This document shows positions 9,802-20,608 of a stretch of DNA of 64,000 nt, one piece after another. The notes beneath the pieces were generated by a model. The model did not search any database. It was not told the DNA's origin and saw only the letters and a program-made list of their open reading frames with translations. This DNA comes from Enterobacter sp. RHBSTW-00175 (GTDB lineage Bacteria > Pseudomonadota > Gammaproteobacteria > Enterobacterales > Enterobacteriaceae): contig NZ_CP055930.1 of NCBI RefSeq assembly GCF_013927005.1, positions 1,798,001-1,862,000 of the forward strand. Reading direction: 5' to 3'. The stretch's first letter is position 1. The number at the start of each line of letters is the position of its first letter. Made by a program: the position numbers and the translations under genes.

Positions 9802-9888
9802 TTAATCATCACCGTCGGGCTGGTCATACAGTTCCCAGAGCTTCAGGAGCAAACGGGAAACAAGATATGTTACAAAAATGACGACCAT
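9802..9888 (-). CDS. Candidate 28-aa membrane microprotein
   Basis: An ATG-to-TAA frame encodes MVVIFVTYLVSRLLLKLW followed by ELYDQPDGDD: one hydrophobic helix of about 17 residues and an acidic tail. GGGAG lies 8 nt before the ATG, ideal spacing, and an in-frame stop sits just upstream. It occupies the otherwise empty 288-bp gap between pcoE1 and pcoG, on the opposite strand to both. Many bacterial one-helix microproteins associate with membrane transporters, but no partner can be read from sequence. Chance occurrence is possible at this length. Confidence 0.4.
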   Translation of the reverse strand: MVVIFVTYLVSRLLLKLWELYDQPDGDD

Positions 9889-9980
9889 CAACGGTGCTCC
9901 CGATTAACTGACAGATGACACGCCTCCTGAAAACCCCTAGCATACGCCGCAGTGTTCATGCTAACGGCGAATTCCAGTAA

Positions 9981-10718
9981 ATGTATTCTACCGATGTCGT
10001 AAAAGAAAATGCCTACCTTTCAGCCACCCGCTCGGGGCTGGAATCGAACGAGATCGCTACTCTTCAGCGCTCCTTGCCTTCCCGGTTTAATCTGCGGCAT
10101 TTGAAAAAAAATGAATCATTAAAACTCGTACTGCAAAAGAAAGCGGGAAAATCACGTGTCGTGGCCTATAAATTTACGTCCGGTTCATTTAATTACACGG
10201 CGTATCGTATATCAGATAAAAAGTTCTATAACCTTTCCGATACTTCCGGGAAAGGCAGTCTCGATTATCCGTTACCGGCCACAGCAAGACTCAGTTCGCC
10301 TTTCAATCCTGCAAGGCTTAACCCGGTATCGGGAAAAGTGAGTCCCCATAATGGCATTGATTATTCCATGCCCATGAACACGAAAATAGTCAGCGTCATC
10401 GACGGAAAAATCACCCGGGCCGAATACAACAGTACCATGGGATATTTTGTTGAAGTAACGGGAAAAGCCGGTGTTAAAACTCGCTATCTCCACCTCAATA
10501 AAATACTCGTTACTAAAGGGGCCAGGGTTACACGGGGAGGTGCTATTGCGTTATCCGGTAACAGCGGACGTTCATCCGGTCCTCATCTGCATTACGAGCT
10601 GGTCATCAATAACAACCCTGTTAACTCTCTGGCGTTCCGGGCAGCGGCACCCGCTGATAACAAACTCGAACAGCATGCCTTTGCGCATGCCAGAGACTAC
10701 GAACGATACCTGGACTGA
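9981..10718 (+). CDS. pcoG: M23-family (LytM-like) metallopeptidase PcoG
   Basis: A 245-aa protein whose C-terminal half is a LytM domain with the zinc and catalytic motifs intact: HNGIDYSMP and GPHLHYEL. Upstream of it is a segment like the region before the LytM domain of MepM-type endopeptidases (AYLSATRSGLES). No signal peptide or membrane anchor is present, although family members act on periplasmic peptidoglycan. An in-frame TAA immediately precedes the ATG, and a 21-codon frame (9915-9980) ends in that stop, so the 5' part may have been lost. The link to metal resistance is positional: such a gene accompanies pco clusters. Substrate untested. Confidence 0.8.
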   Translation: MYSTDVVKENAYLSATRSGLESNEIATLQRSLPSRFNLRHLKKNESLKLVLQKKAGKSRVVAYKFTSGSFNYTAYRISDKKFYNLSDTSGKGSLDYPLPATARLSSPFNPARLNPVSGKVSPHNGIDYSMPMNTKIVSVIDGKITRAEYNSTMGYFVEVTGKAGVKTRYLHLNKILVTKGARVTRGGAIALSGNSGRSSGPHLHYELVINNNPVNSLAFRAAAPADNKLEQHAFAHARDYERYLD

Positions 10719-10751
10719 TAACGGGACCGCGACGCGGCCCCGTCTGCCGGA

Positions 10752-10949
10752 TTAATTTTTTTTATCGTTTTCACTTCCGTGATGTTGATGATCTCCATGC
10801 CCTCCGTGGCCGTGGAAAAGATGCATTAGCGGGCAGACCAGCAATAACAGATATGGCCAGTAACCTGCCACATGTGACCAGTGTTCGCGCAGGAGGGCAA
10901 ATGCCGCGATCGCGGCGACAGCAATAAGCGCATAGGTGGTACTTTTCAT
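10752..10949 (-). CDS. DUF2933-type small membrane protein
   Basis: A 65-aa protein with two short hydrophobic helices (LIAVAAIAAFALL and YWPYLLLLVCPLMHLF) and a His/Gly-rich tail (HGHGGHGDHQHHGSE) that could bind metal. It follows silP by 40 bp on the same strand and ends the silCFBAGP run. Proteins of this type are commonly encoded beside copper/silver P-type ATPases. Function unproven. Confidence 0.8.
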   Translation of the reverse strand: MKSTTYALIAVAAIAAFALLREHWSHVAGYWPYLLLLVCPLMHLFHGHGGHGDHQHHGSENDKKN

Positions 10950-10989
10950 ACTGGACTCCTTCTGTTCGTAACTGACCCTTCACTCAGTG

Positions 10990-13437
10990 TTATTTCCCGA
11001 GCCTGACACTTTTCAGACGCAACGCATTCACAATGACGCTGACGGAGGAAAGAGCCATGGCCGCCGCCGCAATAACTGGCGACAGCAGTATTCCATACAC
11101 AGGATAAAGCAGACCTGCAGCCACAGGCACGCCAAGTGCGTTGTAGATAAATGCAAAAAACAGATTCTGACGGATATTTTTCATGGTGATCTCTGACAGA
11201 TGACGGGCCCTGTTCAGTATCATCAAGTCGCCTTTGAGAAGGGTGACTCCGGCACTTTCAATTGCCACATCTGTACCCGTTCCCATGGCTATACCCACGT
11301 CAGCCGCTGCCAGCGCCGGGGCATCATTCACACCGTCTCCGGCCATCGCAACCACATGGCCAGACTCTTTCAGTCGGGTTATCACTGCTTTTTTGCCATC
11401 CGGCAGAATTCCGGCTTCAACCTCATCTATTCCCAGTTTCCGTGCGACTGCTTCAGCAGTAAGCTGGTTATCCCCGGTGAGCATAACAATGCGGATCCCC
11501 GCCTGACGCAAAGCTTTAAGCGCATCCGGCGTGGTTGTTTTCACGGGATCCGAGATAGCTATCAGGCCTGCAAGGTCCCCGTCTGTGGCCACATAGATAA
11601 CGGTAGCGCCTTCCATCCGCAACGTATCCGCAACGGCCTTTTGATTATCAATAACGATACTGTTTTCCTGCATAGCCAGTTCATTACCAATAACAACCCG
11701 TTGACCTTCGACATCGCCTGAGACACCTTTACCCGACGGTGCATCGAAATGAGTGACTGCGGGTATTGCGATCCCCTTTTCCTGTGCTGCTTTAACTACT
11801 GCCATACCCAGCGGATGCTGCGAGCCTTTTTCCACTGCGGCTGTTACACGCAAAAGAGATATTTCCCCACCCGGATTGAGACTGATAATCCCTGTCACCG
11901 TAGGCGAACCTTCCGTGAGCGTGCCTGTTTTGTCGACAACCAGCGTGTCCACTTTTTCAAGACGCTCAAGGGCTTCGGCATTCCTGATTAACACCCCGGC
12001 CTGGGCTCCTTTGCCCACCCCCACCATTATCGACATCGGCGTGGCCAGCCCCAGCGCGCAGGGACAGGCAATAATCAGGACCGACACAGCCGCAATGAGA
12101 CCGTGCGCCATCCTGGGCTCGGGCCCCCAGACAGACCAGATCACGAAAGCAACAACCGCGATAAGTATCACCAGAGGAACAAACCAGCCTGAAACGCTGT
12201 CAGCCATTCTCTGGATGGGGGCACGCGAACGCTGTGCATCAGCGACCATCTGAACAATTCGTGAGAGCATTGTTTCATCACCGACTTTCTCTGCACGGAT
12301 GATGAGACTCCCTGTCTGATTAATGGTCCCCCCGATGACAGGGTCACCCTCCGTTTTGGTAACCGGCATAGATTCCCCGGTCACCATCGATTCATCAACG
12401 GTTGTTTTGCCTTCGATCACAATACCGTCGACCGGAATACTCTCTCCTGGTCTGATGCGGAGCTTATCGCCAGGCAGAACATCTTCCGCATTAATATCCG
12501 TTTCATGACCGTCATGATCCAGCCGCCTGGCGGTTTTGGGGGCAAGATTCAGTAGTGCAGTAATGGCACCTGAGGTTTGTTCCCGTGCCCGCAGCTCAAG
12601 AACCTGTCCCAGCAGAACAAGCACCGTAATAACTGCTGCGGCTTCAAAATAAACGGCCACCAGGCCATCCATGTTTCTGAACGATGCAGGAAACCAGGAG
12701 GGGAAGACGGTTGCAATGACGCTGTACACCCAGGCTACGCCGGTGCCCATTGCAACAAGGGTAAACATATTCAGGGAGCGGTTACGTAACGACATTCCGG
12801 CCCGGGCGAAGAATGGCCAGCCACACCACAACACGACAGGAGAGGCCAGAAGCAGCTGCAGCCATGTGTTGTACTGTGGCGGTACTGTATTCCTCAAGGC
12901 GGGAAACAGATGAGATCCCATTTCGAGTACCAGAACCGGAAACGCCAGCAACAACCCCAGCCAGAAGCGTCTTGTCATGTCGCGAAGTTCATCACTTGGC
13001 CCCGTGGATGCCGTAGCTACGAGCGGCTCCAGTGCCATTCCACAGACAGGACAGCTTCCGGGACCACTGCGGCGTATCTCCGGGTGCATCGGACATGTCC
13101 ACACACCTTCAGAATTCTCTTTCTCCGCCTGGTGGTGAGGCTGTTTTATCTGATCAGGGCTGACTTCGTGATGATCGTGGTGATGGTGATGGGAATGTTC
13201 ACTGGCATCTTCGGTAAGATAACGATCGGGATGGGCTTTAAATTTACTCTCACAGCTGGCGGAGCAGAAATAAAGTTGATGGTCCTGGTATCGAATGCTG
13301 CTGTGCGCCCTGTCGGGCAGGATGTCCATCCCGCACACGGGATCTCTCACCTTATGCAATACGTGGCCCTCGTCCGGGGATAATGTCTGCTCAGAAGCAG
13401 TCTGGTTGTTGTGTTGCACTGCATTGTCATTTTTCAC
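10990..13437 (-). CDS. silP: Silver/copper-exporting P1B-type ATPase SilP
   Basis: An 815-aa inner-membrane ATPase. The N-terminus has a YHS/TRASH-type Cys motif (RDPVCGMDI ... [11 protein letters not shown]), a His-rich stretch ([10 protein letters not shown]) and a heavy-metal-binding domain ([22 protein letters not shown]). The core shows VTGES (actuator), CPC in [13 protein letters not shown] (transmembrane ion site), DKTGTLT (phosphorylated Asp), SQHPLG, TGDN and [10 protein letters not shown]. It pumps Ag(I)/Cu(I) from cytosol to periplasm. It lacks classical CxxC MBD domains, as does SilP. Downstream of silG, same strand. Confidence 0.96.
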   Translation of the reverse strand: MKNDNAVQHNNQTASEQTLSPDEGHVLHKVRDPVCGMDILPDRAHSSIRYQDHQLYFCSASCESKFKAHPDRYLTEDASEHSHHHHHDHHEVSPDQIKQPHHQAEKENSEGVWTCPMHPEIRRSGPGSCPVCGMALEPLVATASTGPSDELRDMTRRFWLGLLLAFPVLVLEMGSHLFPALRNTVPPQYNTWLQLLLASPVVLWCGWPFFARAGMSLRNRSLNMFTLVAMGTGVAWVYSVIATVFPSWFPASFRNMDGLVAVYFEAAAVITVLVLLGQVLELRAREQTSGAITALLNLAPKTARRLDHDGHETDINAEDVLPGDKLRIRPGESIPVDGIVIEGKTTVDESMVTGESMPVTKTEGDPVIGGTINQTGSLIIRAEKVGDETMLSRIVQMVADAQRSRAPIQRMADSVSGWFVPLVILIAVVAFVIWSVWGPEPRMAHGLIAAVSVLIIACPCALGLATPMSIMVGVGKGAQAGVLIRNAEALERLEKVDTLVVDKTGTLTEGSPTVTGIISLNPGGEISLLRVTAAVEKGSQHPLGMAVVKAAQEKGIAIPAVTHFDAPSGKGVSGDVEGQRVVIGNELAMQENSIVIDNQKAVADTLRMEGATVIYVATDGDLAGLIAISDPVKTTTPDALKALRQAGIRIVMLTGDNQLTAEAVARKLGIDEVEAGILPDGKKAVITRLKESGHVVAMAGDGVNDAPALAAADVGIAMGTGTDVAIESAGVTLLKGDLMILNRARHLSEITMKNIRQNLFFAFIYNALGVPVAAGLLYPVYGILLSPVIAAAAMALSSVSVIVNALRLKSVRLGK

Positions 13438-13563
13438 AGTAACTCTCCTTATGCATACCGAAGCATCTTCTGTCTTCAGGGTATGTCATGGATGCGATTA
13501 CCACGAATGCCGCCGGCATAAGAGTGCCTGCTGCCGGCGTCCCGTTATCAGCCGTTCCGCTGA

Positions 13564-14004
13564 CTATTCGATTCGCTGGAAGACTTTTTTACTTCCATCC
13601 GGTGAGAATGCGATAACATCGTAAGCCTCTTTTCGGGCTCCCATCTCCATTCCAGGACTTCCTGCTGGCATACCGGGGGTGGCGAGACCGTATATACCTG
13701 AACCAGACTGCATTGCCTTATGTATCGTTGTCGCAGGCACATGGCCTTCAATGATCAAATTACCGGCAACCGCGGTATGACAACTTCGCAGTCCTGCAGG
13801 AATAGCATGCTTTTCTTTCAGGGCTGACAGCGCCTGATCATTCATGACGTGAGTTCGTACTTCAAACCCGTCTTTTTCCATCGCCTTGCCCCACAGGGAA
13901 CAACAGCCACAGTTTTCAGATTTGTACATATCAATCACTTTTTCACTCGCCATCGCGGGCAGTGAAAGGCCGAGAGCCAGCGCCATCAGAACCACTTTTT
14001 TCAT
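13564..14004 (-). CDS. silG: DUF411/CopG-like periplasmic metal protein (SilG)
   Basis: A 146-aa protein with a signal peptide (MKKVVLMALALGLSLPAMA) followed by a DUF411 domain containing the Cys cluster ENCGCCSLWG. Homologue CopG of Pseudomonas binds a copper cluster through such cysteines. A Met-rich segment (GMPAGSPGMEMGARK) follows. ATG 14004 is preferred to an upstream GTG. It sits between silA and silP, the place of the gene called orf105 or silG in sil clusters. The exact role in silver or copper handling is not established. Confidence 0.82.
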   Translation of the reverse strand: MKKVVLMALALGLSLPAMASEKVIDMYKSENCGCCSLWGKAMEKDGFEVRTHVMNDQALSALKEKHAIPAGLRSCHTAVAGNLIIEGHVPATTIHKAMQSGSGIYGLATPGMPAGSPGMEMGARKEAYDVIAFSPDGSKKVFQRIE

Positions 14005-14090
14005 ACTCACCTCTGTATATTATCGATTTAAACCCTGACGTCAGGGTGAATCAGTAAAGAAGGACACCCACAGGGGGTGCCCTTTCAGGT

Positions 14091-17000
14091 TCAGGACACG
14101 CTTTTTTTATGTCTGCGCAGCCAGATTAATTTGTAGGCGGCAGGAATAATGAACAGGGACAGCAGCGGAGCCGTGATCATCCCACCAATCATGGGTGCCG
14201 CGATACGGCTCATGACTTCTGAACCTGCACCGGTTCCCCAGAGTATTGGCAGCAGACCCGCAATGATCACCGCCACGGTCATGGCTTTCGGCCGGACACG
14301 CAGTACGGCACCATGATAGAGGGCTTCATCAAGGCCTTCCGGTGTGAACGTCTCTTTACGGGACAATTCCGGGTGCGCTTCAATGGCATGACGCAGATAC
14401 ATCAGCATGACCACGCCAAACTCTGCTGCCACCCCGGCCAGAGCGATAAACCCCGTTCCGGTTGCGACAGACATATGGAAGCCCTGCCAGTACAGGAACC
14501 ATATCCCGCCAACCAGGGCGAACGGCAGGCTCATCAGGATCAGCAGGGCTTCATCAACCCGGCGGAATGCCAGATACAACAGGATGAAGATGATCATCAC
14601 CGTCATCGGCACCATCAGCTTCAGTTTCTTGTTGGCATGCTCAAGCAGTTCAAACTGTCCGGAGAATGACACGCTGGTACCCGGTCTCAGTTTCACTTTC
14701 TGACTGATCGCCGTTTTAATGTCATTAACCACCGACACCATATCCCTGCCGCGCGCGTCAATGTAAATCCAGCTGGCTGGACGGGCATTTTCCGTTTTCA
14801 GCATAGTCGGCCCGGAAACGACCTTAATATCCGCAACATCGCCCAGCGTGATCTGCTGCTTCATCGGGGTCAGGATCGGCATCTGTTTCAGGGCCTGCGG
14901 GCTGTTCCGGTAATCCTGCGGATAGCGGATATTAATCGGGTACCGGGCCACGCCTTCAACCGTCTCACCCACCATAGCCCCACCGATGGCTGATGAGATG
15001 AACAGCTGCACATCGCCCACCGTCATTCCGTAGCGGGAGGCTTTTTCCCGGTTGATATCCACATCAATGTAGCGCCCGCCTTCCAGTCGCTCTGCGAGAG
15101 CAGACACTACGCCGGGTACGGTTTTGGCGACCGCTTCGATACTCTGCGCCGTTGCATCGATATCGGACAGAACCGTTCCGGACACCTTGATACCTATCGG
15201 GCTTTTGATCCCGGTTGAGAGCATATCAATACGGTTACGGATTGGCGGCACCCAGAGGTTTGCCAGCCCCGGTAAACGGACGGTCCTGTCGAGTTCTTCA
15301 ATAATCTTGTCAATCGTCATGCCTGGACGCCACTGATCCTCAGGTTTGAGCTGGATCGTGGTTTCAACCATTTCGAGCGGTGCGGAATCCGTGGCGGTCT
15401 CTGCTTTACCGGTCTTGCCAAATACAGAGGCCACTTCAGGAACGCTTTTGATTAACTTGTCCGTCGTCTGCAGGAGCGCTGCAGCTTCAGCCGGAGAGAC
15501 ACCCGGCAGGGTCGACGGCATATACAACAGGTCGCCCTCGTTAATCTTCGGCAGAAACTCACCGCCCACCTGGCTCAGCGGCCAGATAACGGTGAAAATG
15601 GACAAGGCCGCAACCAGCAGGGTTGTTTTTGGCCAGTGGAGAACCCGCAACAGCAATGGATGATACGCTTTGATCAGTACCCGGTTCAGGGGGTTACTGG
15701 TCTCTGCAGGAATTTTCCCCCGGATCCAGAATCCCATCAGAATCGGAATGACGATGATGGCCAGCGCGGCCGCGCCCGCCATGGAGTACGTTTTCGTGAA
15801 TGCCAGCGGGCCAAACAGACGTCCTTCCTGACCTTCCAGGGTAAAGATAGGAATAAAGGACAGGGTGATGATCAGCAGGCTGATAAACAGTGCGGGTCCC
15901 ACTTCAACGGAGGCATCGGTAATCACCTTCCAGCGGGTGGCGTTGTCAATCTGCTCACCAGGATGCTGATGATCCCACTCCTCAAGCCGCTTATGCGCAT
16001 TCTCAATCATCACAATGGCGGCATCCACCATCGCACCGACGGCAATCGCTATCCCTCCCAGCGACATGATATTGGCGTTCAGTCCCTGGAAGTGCATGAC
16101 GATAAAGGCGATACACAGACCAAGCGGCAGAGAGATAATCGCCACCAGGGCAGAACGTACGTGCCACAGGAACAGGGCACAGACGATGGCCACCACGATA
16201 AACTCTTCCAGAAGTTTGGAACTGAGGTTATCAATCGCCCGGTCGATGAGCTGGCTGCGATCGTAGGTGGTCACGATTTCAACGCCTTCCGGCAGGCTGG
16301 CCTTCAGCGTCTCAAGTTTATCCCTCACTGCCGTGATAACGTCGCGTGCATTTTTACCCGACCGCAGGATCACCACGCCGCCAGCGACTTCGCCCTGGCC
16401 GTTCAGCTCGGCAATACCACGCCGCATTTCAGGCCCGGTCTGCACGCGGGCAACATCCCGCAGATAAACCGGCACGCCGTTCTCGCCTGTTTTCAGGACG
16501 ATGTTATTAAAATCATCAATGCTCTGAAGATAACCGCTGGCACGGACCATATACTCAGCTTCGGCCATTTCAACGGATGAGCCACCGGCCTCCTGGTTAG
16601 ACGATTCAAGGGCCTGTTTCACTTCGGGCAGGCTGATACCATACTGAGACAGTTTTACCGGATTGACCTGAATCTGGTACTGTTTCACCACGCCGCCAAC
16701 CGAAGCGACCTCAGCCACGTTCGGGATGGTTTTCAGCTCAAATTTCAGGAACCAGTCCTGCAGAGAACGCAGTTCTGAAAGGTCGTGTTTTCCGCTGCGA
16801 TCGACAAGGGCATATTCAAATATCCAGCCCACCCCCGTGGCGTCCGGACCGATTTCAGAACTCACACCGGCGGGCAGTTTTCCCTGTACCTGGTTCAGGT
16901 ACTCCAGCACGCGGGAACGGGCCCAGTACAGATCGGTGCCGTCTTCAAAAATGACATACACATACGAATCACCGAACTGTGAAAAACCACGCACGGTTTT

Positions 17001-17237
17001 TGCGCCAGGCACGGACAGCATGGTGGTGGTAAGTGGATAGGTGACCTGGTTTTCTACAATCTGCGGGGCCTGGCCGGGATAGCTGGTTTTGATAATGACC
17101 TGCACATCTGACAGGTCAGGCAAGGCATCGACAGGCGTGTTAATAATCGTCCATGTGCCCCAGATGCTGAGAAACAGGGCCCCCATCATGACCAGGAAAC
17201 GGTTGGCGACAGAGCGCCGGATAATCCATTCAATCAT
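14091..17237 (-). CDS. silA: RND-type Ag(I)/Cu(I) efflux pump SilA
   Basis: A 1048-aa heavy-metal RND transporter of the CusA/SilA class, full length. It has twelve predicted transmembrane helices, two large periplasmic loops and the proton-relay helix [20 protein letters not shown]. Met-bearing motifs expected for the metal path are present. It forms the inner-membrane part of the SilCBA tripartite complex and exports Ag(I)/Cu(I) from periplasm and cytosol to the outside. It begins 10 nt after the silB stop. Confidence 0.97.
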   Translation of the reverse strand: MIEWIIRRSVANRFLVMMGALFLSIWGTWTIINTPVDALPDLSDVQVIIKTSYPGQAPQIVENQVTYPLTTTMLSVPGAKTVRGFSQFGDSYVYVIFEDGTDLYWARSRVLEYLNQVQGKLPAGVSSEIGPDATGVGWIFEYALVDRSGKHDLSELRSLQDWFLKFELKTIPNVAEVASVGGVVKQYQIQVNPVKLSQYGISLPEVKQALESSNQEAGGSSVEMAEAEYMVRASGYLQSIDDFNNIVLKTGENGVPVYLRDVARVQTGPEMRRGIAELNGQGEVAGGVVILRSGKNARDVITAVRDKLETLKASLPEGVEIVTTYDRSQLIDRAIDNLSSKLLEEFIVVAIVCALFLWHVRSALVAIISLPLGLCIAFIVMHFQGLNANIMSLGGIAIAVGAMVDAAIVMIENAHKRLEEWDHQHPGEQIDNATRWKVITDASVEVGPALFISLLIITLSFIPIFTLEGQEGRLFGPLAFTKTYSMAGAAALAIIVIPILMGFWIRGKIPAETSNPLNRVLIKAYHPLLLRVLHWPKTTLLVAALSIFTVIWPLSQVGGEFLPKINEGDLLYMPSTLPGVSPAEAAALLQTTDKLIKSVPEVASVFGKTGKAETATDSAPLEMVETTIQLKPEDQWRPGMTIDKIIEELDRTVRLPGLANLWVPPIRNRIDMLSTGIKSPIGIKVSGTVLSDIDATAQSIEAVAKTVPGVVSALAERLEGGRYIDVDINREKASRYGMTVGDVQLFISSAIGGAMVGETVEGVARYPINIRYPQDYRNSPQALKQMPILTPMKQQITLGDVADIKVVSGPTMLKTENARPASWIYIDARGRDMVSVVNDIKTAISQKVKLRPGTSVSFSGQFELLEHANKKLKLMVPMTVMIIFILLYLAFRRVDEALLILMSLPFALVGGIWFLYWQGFHMSVATGTGFIALAGVAAEFGVVMLMYLRHAIEAHPELSRKETFTPEGLDEALYHGAVLRVRPKAMTVAVIIAGLLPILWGTGAGSEVMSRIAAPMIGGMITAPLLSLFIIPAAYKLIWLRRHKKSVS

Positions 17238-17247
17238 CGTCGTCTCC

Positions 17248-18540
17248 TCAGTGCCCTGAATGCATATTTACAGGCTGGTCAGACATTGCTGGCATACTGC
17301 TTTCTGTTTTTTCAGGGTGGCGCATACGTTCCAGTGCGCCCGTAATATTGGCTTCAGAGTCAATGAGGAACAGGCCACTGACCACCACGGTATCGCCTTC
17401 ATTCAGGCCGGAGCCGATGCCGGACTGTTGCTGTGACTCATGCAGAACGTGGATCTGTTTCGGCACAAACTTGCCTTCATCATCAACAGTAATCACGCGC
17501 TGTTCTTTGCCGGTATCGATAACGGCCTGGCTTGGTATCAGCAGCATCTCCTGGCTCCTGGTATTCAGTTTCAGATAGGCATTCATGCCCGGCTTGAGAA
17601 ACTCATCCTTATTAGAAACCTGGAGACGGACCTGAAGCGTACGGGTTGTCTGATCCACGCTGGGAAGAATATTCCATTTTTCGACATGGAATGTTTTATC
17701 CGGATAAGCCGGTACCGAAATTTCAAACTGCGACGTATCTTTCAGCAGATAGGCGATAGATTCTGGCACTGCAGCGCTGATCCAGACCGGGTCCATTCCC
17801 TGAATCTGAGCCACCACCTTATCTTTCGAAATATTCATGCCGGTGCGCAGGTCAAATGCAGTAATGACACCATCAATAGGTGCTTTAATGGTAAAACGGG
17901 TCTGAATGCTCCGGGTAGAACGCAGTCTCTGAATATCCTCTTCCGGCATACCTGCCAGGCGAAGCCGTTCCAGAACGCCTTTAATTTGCGTGGAAGTACC
18001 ACCGGTGCTGGATAACAGAAGGAATTCACTCTGTGCTTCCACCCAGTCCGGAATGGTAATATCGATAAGTGGCGTCCCCTTCTTCACATGATCGCCAATC
18101 GTCATGGGGTAGACTTTTTCGACAAACCCGTCAGAACGCGCCTGCACAATAACAAACTGATACTCGTTATAGCTGACATTAGCCGGGATTGTCTGAGAAT
18201 AATTCAGCATTCCTCGCGTGACTTTTTGCGTTTTTAATCCCAGATTCTGAACCTGGGTTGGGTCGATACGGATCCCGCCACTGCTTTTATCGCCACTGTC
18301 ATCAGCATATTTTGGCACCAGGTCCATATCCATAAAGGGCGATTTTCCGGGTTTATCAAATTTGGTATCCGGTTTCATTGGGTCATACCAGAAAAGCACC
18401 TTTCGTTCCGGTGCCTTTTGTTCTGTTTTTTCTGTCTTTTGTGCTGAGTTTACATACTGCCAGGCAGTAACCGATATCAGCCCCCCTGCTATGAGGCTGC
18501 TGATAATTATTGCAGCATATTTTATCTTTAAAGAAGCCAT
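17248..18540 (-). CDS. silB: Periplasmic adaptor (membrane fusion) protein SilB
   Basis: A 430-aa CusB/SilB adaptor with an N-terminal anchor or signal helix. A Met-containing N-terminal segment ([22 protein letters not shown]) resembles the CusB metal-binding Met region. Barrel-sandwich and beta-barrel segments follow ([16 protein letters not shown]). The C-terminus is Met/His-rich ([17 protein letters not shown]). It links SilA to SilC and receives metal from SilF. It lies between silF and silA. Confidence 0.96.
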   Translation of the reverse strand: MASLKIKYAAIIISSLIAGGLISVTAWQYVNSAQKTEKTEQKAPERKVLFWYDPMKPDTKFDKPGKSPFMDMDLVPKYADDSGDKSSGGIRIDPTQVQNLGLKTQKVTRGMLNYSQTIPANVSYNEYQFVIVQARSDGFVEKVYPMTIGDHVKKGTPLIDITIPDWVEAQSEFLLLSSTGGTSTQIKGVLERLRLAGMPEEDIQRLRSTRSIQTRFTIKAPIDGVITAFDLRTGMNISKDKVVAQIQGMDPVWISAAVPESIAYLLKDTSQFEISVPAYPDKTFHVEKWNILPSVDQTTRTLQVRLQVSNKDEFLKPGMNAYLKLNTRSQEMLLIPSQAVIDTGKEQRVITVDDEGKFVPKQIHVLHESQQQSGIGSGLNEGDTVVVSGLFLIDSEANITGALERMRHPEKTESSMPAMSDQPVNMHSGH

Positions 18541-18653
18541 ACAATTTTCCGCTAAAAAATCAAAACACCTGGCATATGCGCCTGACGGTTAACTCACACA
18601 TATACCTATGTGAATGTACAGGCGCACAGGATGTAATCGCTCCGGACAGCCAA

Positions 18654-19006
18654 TCAGGACTGCGTCACGTTAATGCTTTTGAGTAAGGAGATATTGCCCT
18701 GCTGAATAAACGAGAAATCGACATGGTTGCCTGTTTTCAGGGCATTAATAGCATCGTCTGCATTAACAAAAGTAAAGCGCATGGTCATTGCAGGCCAGCC
18801 CACCGCTGGAATTGCTTCATGCGAAATGGTGATTTTCTTAGTATTCATATCAATGTCTTTAACGACACCGGGCCCTTGATAACTTGCTGTACCGAAGCAT
18901 CACTGGCAGTATTCATATCGCCATGCTGATGTGTTTCAGCATGAAGACCGGCAGAAAACATGACAGAGAAGGCACCAAATAAAACGGCTTTAAGTGAATT
19001 ACGCAT
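18654..19006 (-). pseudogene. silF: silF, periplasmic Ag/Cu chaperone, broken by a 1-nt frameshift
   Basis: The frame from ATG 19006 encodes a clear SilF start: signal peptide MRNSLKAVLFGAFSVMFSAG then LHAETHQHGDMNTASDASVQ. At the GGGCCC run (18870-18875) one base is missing relative to a continuous reading, and the frame stops after 53 codons. The rest of SilF continues in the next frame (GVVKDIDMNTKKITISHEAI) to the stop at 18654, with the CusF-type ligands His, Trp and two Met (ISHEAIPAVGWPAMTM) intact. The downstream part alone would lack a signal peptide. It lies between silC and silB. A base-calling error is an alternative explanation. Confidence 0.85.
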
Positions 19007-19033
19007 TTTAATTTCCTGATTAATTAAATAAAT

Positions 19034-20419
19034 TTACTCTACCCAACCGCCACCCAGCGCGGTAAACAGATTAATTTCGTTAACCTGCCGGGAATAGGTA
19101 AGATCGAGAATGGTTTGCTGGGTAGCGAAGAGGGAACGTTCTGCATCCAGCACTTCGATGTAACTGACAGCACCACTTGCATACAATCCTCTGGCACGCT
19201 GGAGAGTTATCTGAAGTGAATCAAGATAACGCTGCTGTGACTCAAGTTGCTGGCTAAGGCTGTCGCGCAGCGCAAGCGTGTCGGAAACATCCTTAAAGGC
19301 TGACTGAATTTTTTGTTCGTAATTAACCACCGACTGTTGCTGGCGAATTTCAGCCAGCTTCAGATTGGCTTTATTCCTGCCAGCATTAAATATAGGAATT
19401 TCAATTTTAGGGATAAAATTCCACATTCCACTTCCTGACGTAAACAGGCTGGACAGCTCCGTACTGCTTGCGGAAAGACCACTGGTCAGGGTAATTGAGG
19501 GGAAAAAGGCCGCTCGCGCTGCGCCAATATTGGCATCAGCCGCTTTCAGCTGATATTCCGCTTCCATAATATCCGGTCGCTGCAGCAAAATTTGTGAAGA
19601 CAGATTTGGTGGCAATTTTACTGGGGCTATCTCCCCGCCTTTCATCCCTTTTTCTGACGGAAGTGCGCGGTACGTTCCCAGCACCAGTTGCAGGGCATTG
19701 TTTGCCTGAGCCAGATCGCCTTCTCGTTTGGCTATTTCGGCGCGGGTACTTTCGATTTGTCCTCGCGCCTGTTCAAGTGCCAGAACGTTCGTACTCCCGG
19801 TCACGAGCTGCTGCTCAACGAAAGCATAGGACTGTTGATAATTTTTCAGCGTTTCCCGCGCAATACGAAGTTGTTCGTACGCCAGTTGCTGGCTGAAATA
19901 GCTTTGTGAAACGTTGGATACCAGCAGGATGTGTACGGCCCGACGGGCTTCTTCGCTGGCAAAGTAGTTCTGGCGATCAGCATCACTCATGTTCTTAAGT
20001 TTGCCGAAAAAATCGAGCTCATAACTGAACTCCAGACCTGCGTCGTACTCCTGTGTGGTCGGCTTGTCACCTTTCAGACCACCGCTGTATGTGATCCCGG
20101 ATGAGGCATTCAGCTGGGGATAACGATCTGCATCCGTGACGTTGAACTGGGCCCGGGCCTCTTCAACCTTCAGTGCAGCCATTCTCAAATCACGGTTATT
20201 AGTCAGGGCTTCAGTAATCAGCCGGGTGACCTGGGGATCGACAAAAAAGTTACGCCAGCCCGTATCCTGATAGCCATTCACCGCTGGCGTCAGGCTGTTA
20301 CGGGACAGTGAAAACTGCTGGGGTACCGGTGCTGCCGGACGCTGATATTCAGGCGCCAGAGAGACACAACCAGCCAGAATGAAGATTGTGCTGATGCTGA
20401 GTAGTTTTAATTTGAACAT
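19034..20419 (-). CDS. silC: Outer-membrane efflux channel SilC
   Basis: A 461-aa TolC-superfamily channel and lipoprotein. The signal ends in the lipobox LAGC (MFKLKLLSISTIFILAGC), and two repeated helical-hairpin domains follow. ATG 20419 with a GAGAAG site is chosen. The open frame extends about 100 codons further upstream but across the promoter and copper box, so that extension is not coding. It is the outer-membrane exit of SilCBA and the first gene of silC-F-B-A-G-P. Confidence 0.96.
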   Translation of the reverse strand: MFKLKLLSISTIFILAGCVSLAPEYQRPAAPVPQQFSLSRNSLTPAVNGYQDTGWRNFFVDPQVTRLITEALTNNRDLRMAALKVEEARAQFNVTDADRYPQLNASSGITYSGGLKGDKPTTQEYDAGLEFSYELDFFGKLKNMSDADRQNYFASEEARRAVHILLVSNVSQSYFSQQLAYEQLRIARETLKNYQQSYAFVEQQLVTGSTNVLALEQARGQIESTRAEIAKREGDLAQANNALQLVLGTYRALPSEKGMKGGEIAPVKLPPNLSSQILLQRPDIMEAEYQLKAADANIGAARAAFFPSITLTSGLSASSTELSSLFTSGSGMWNFIPKIEIPIFNAGRNKANLKLAEIRQQQSVVNYEQKIQSAFKDVSDTLALRDSLSQQLESQQRYLDSLQITLQRARGLYASGAVSYIEVLDAERSLFATQQTILDLTYSRQVNEINLFTALGGGWVE

Positions 20420-20522
20420 ATTGCTTCTCGTCCAGGCAGACCTGGTAAATGGTTCAAATGAAGTCCAGAGTATTGATAGGGGTACTTTACCTAACGCTCT
20501 CTGTTTGCCGAGTGACAGGATA

Positions 20523-20538
20523 ATGACAATGTTGTCAT
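20523..20538. promoter_or_regulatory. Copper/silver box in the silC-silR intergenic region
   Basis: ATGACAATGTTGTCAT is a perfect 6+6 dyad with a 4-nt spacer, the same as the CusR box between cusC and cusR in E. coli. It lies about 105 bp upstream of silC and 70 bp upstream of silR, so it should serve both divergent operons. Confidence 0.9.
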
Positions 20539-20608
20539 TTTTGCTGTAATCCGTTGATAACGATCGTGGGCGCAATAGAATGACATTAGCAGCCAGCCGG
20601 GGAGCAAG

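Noticed and set aside
15636..16580. 314-codon frame antisense to silA
   Set aside because: Shadow of the RND pump; Gln/His/Arg-rich composition typical of antisense frames.
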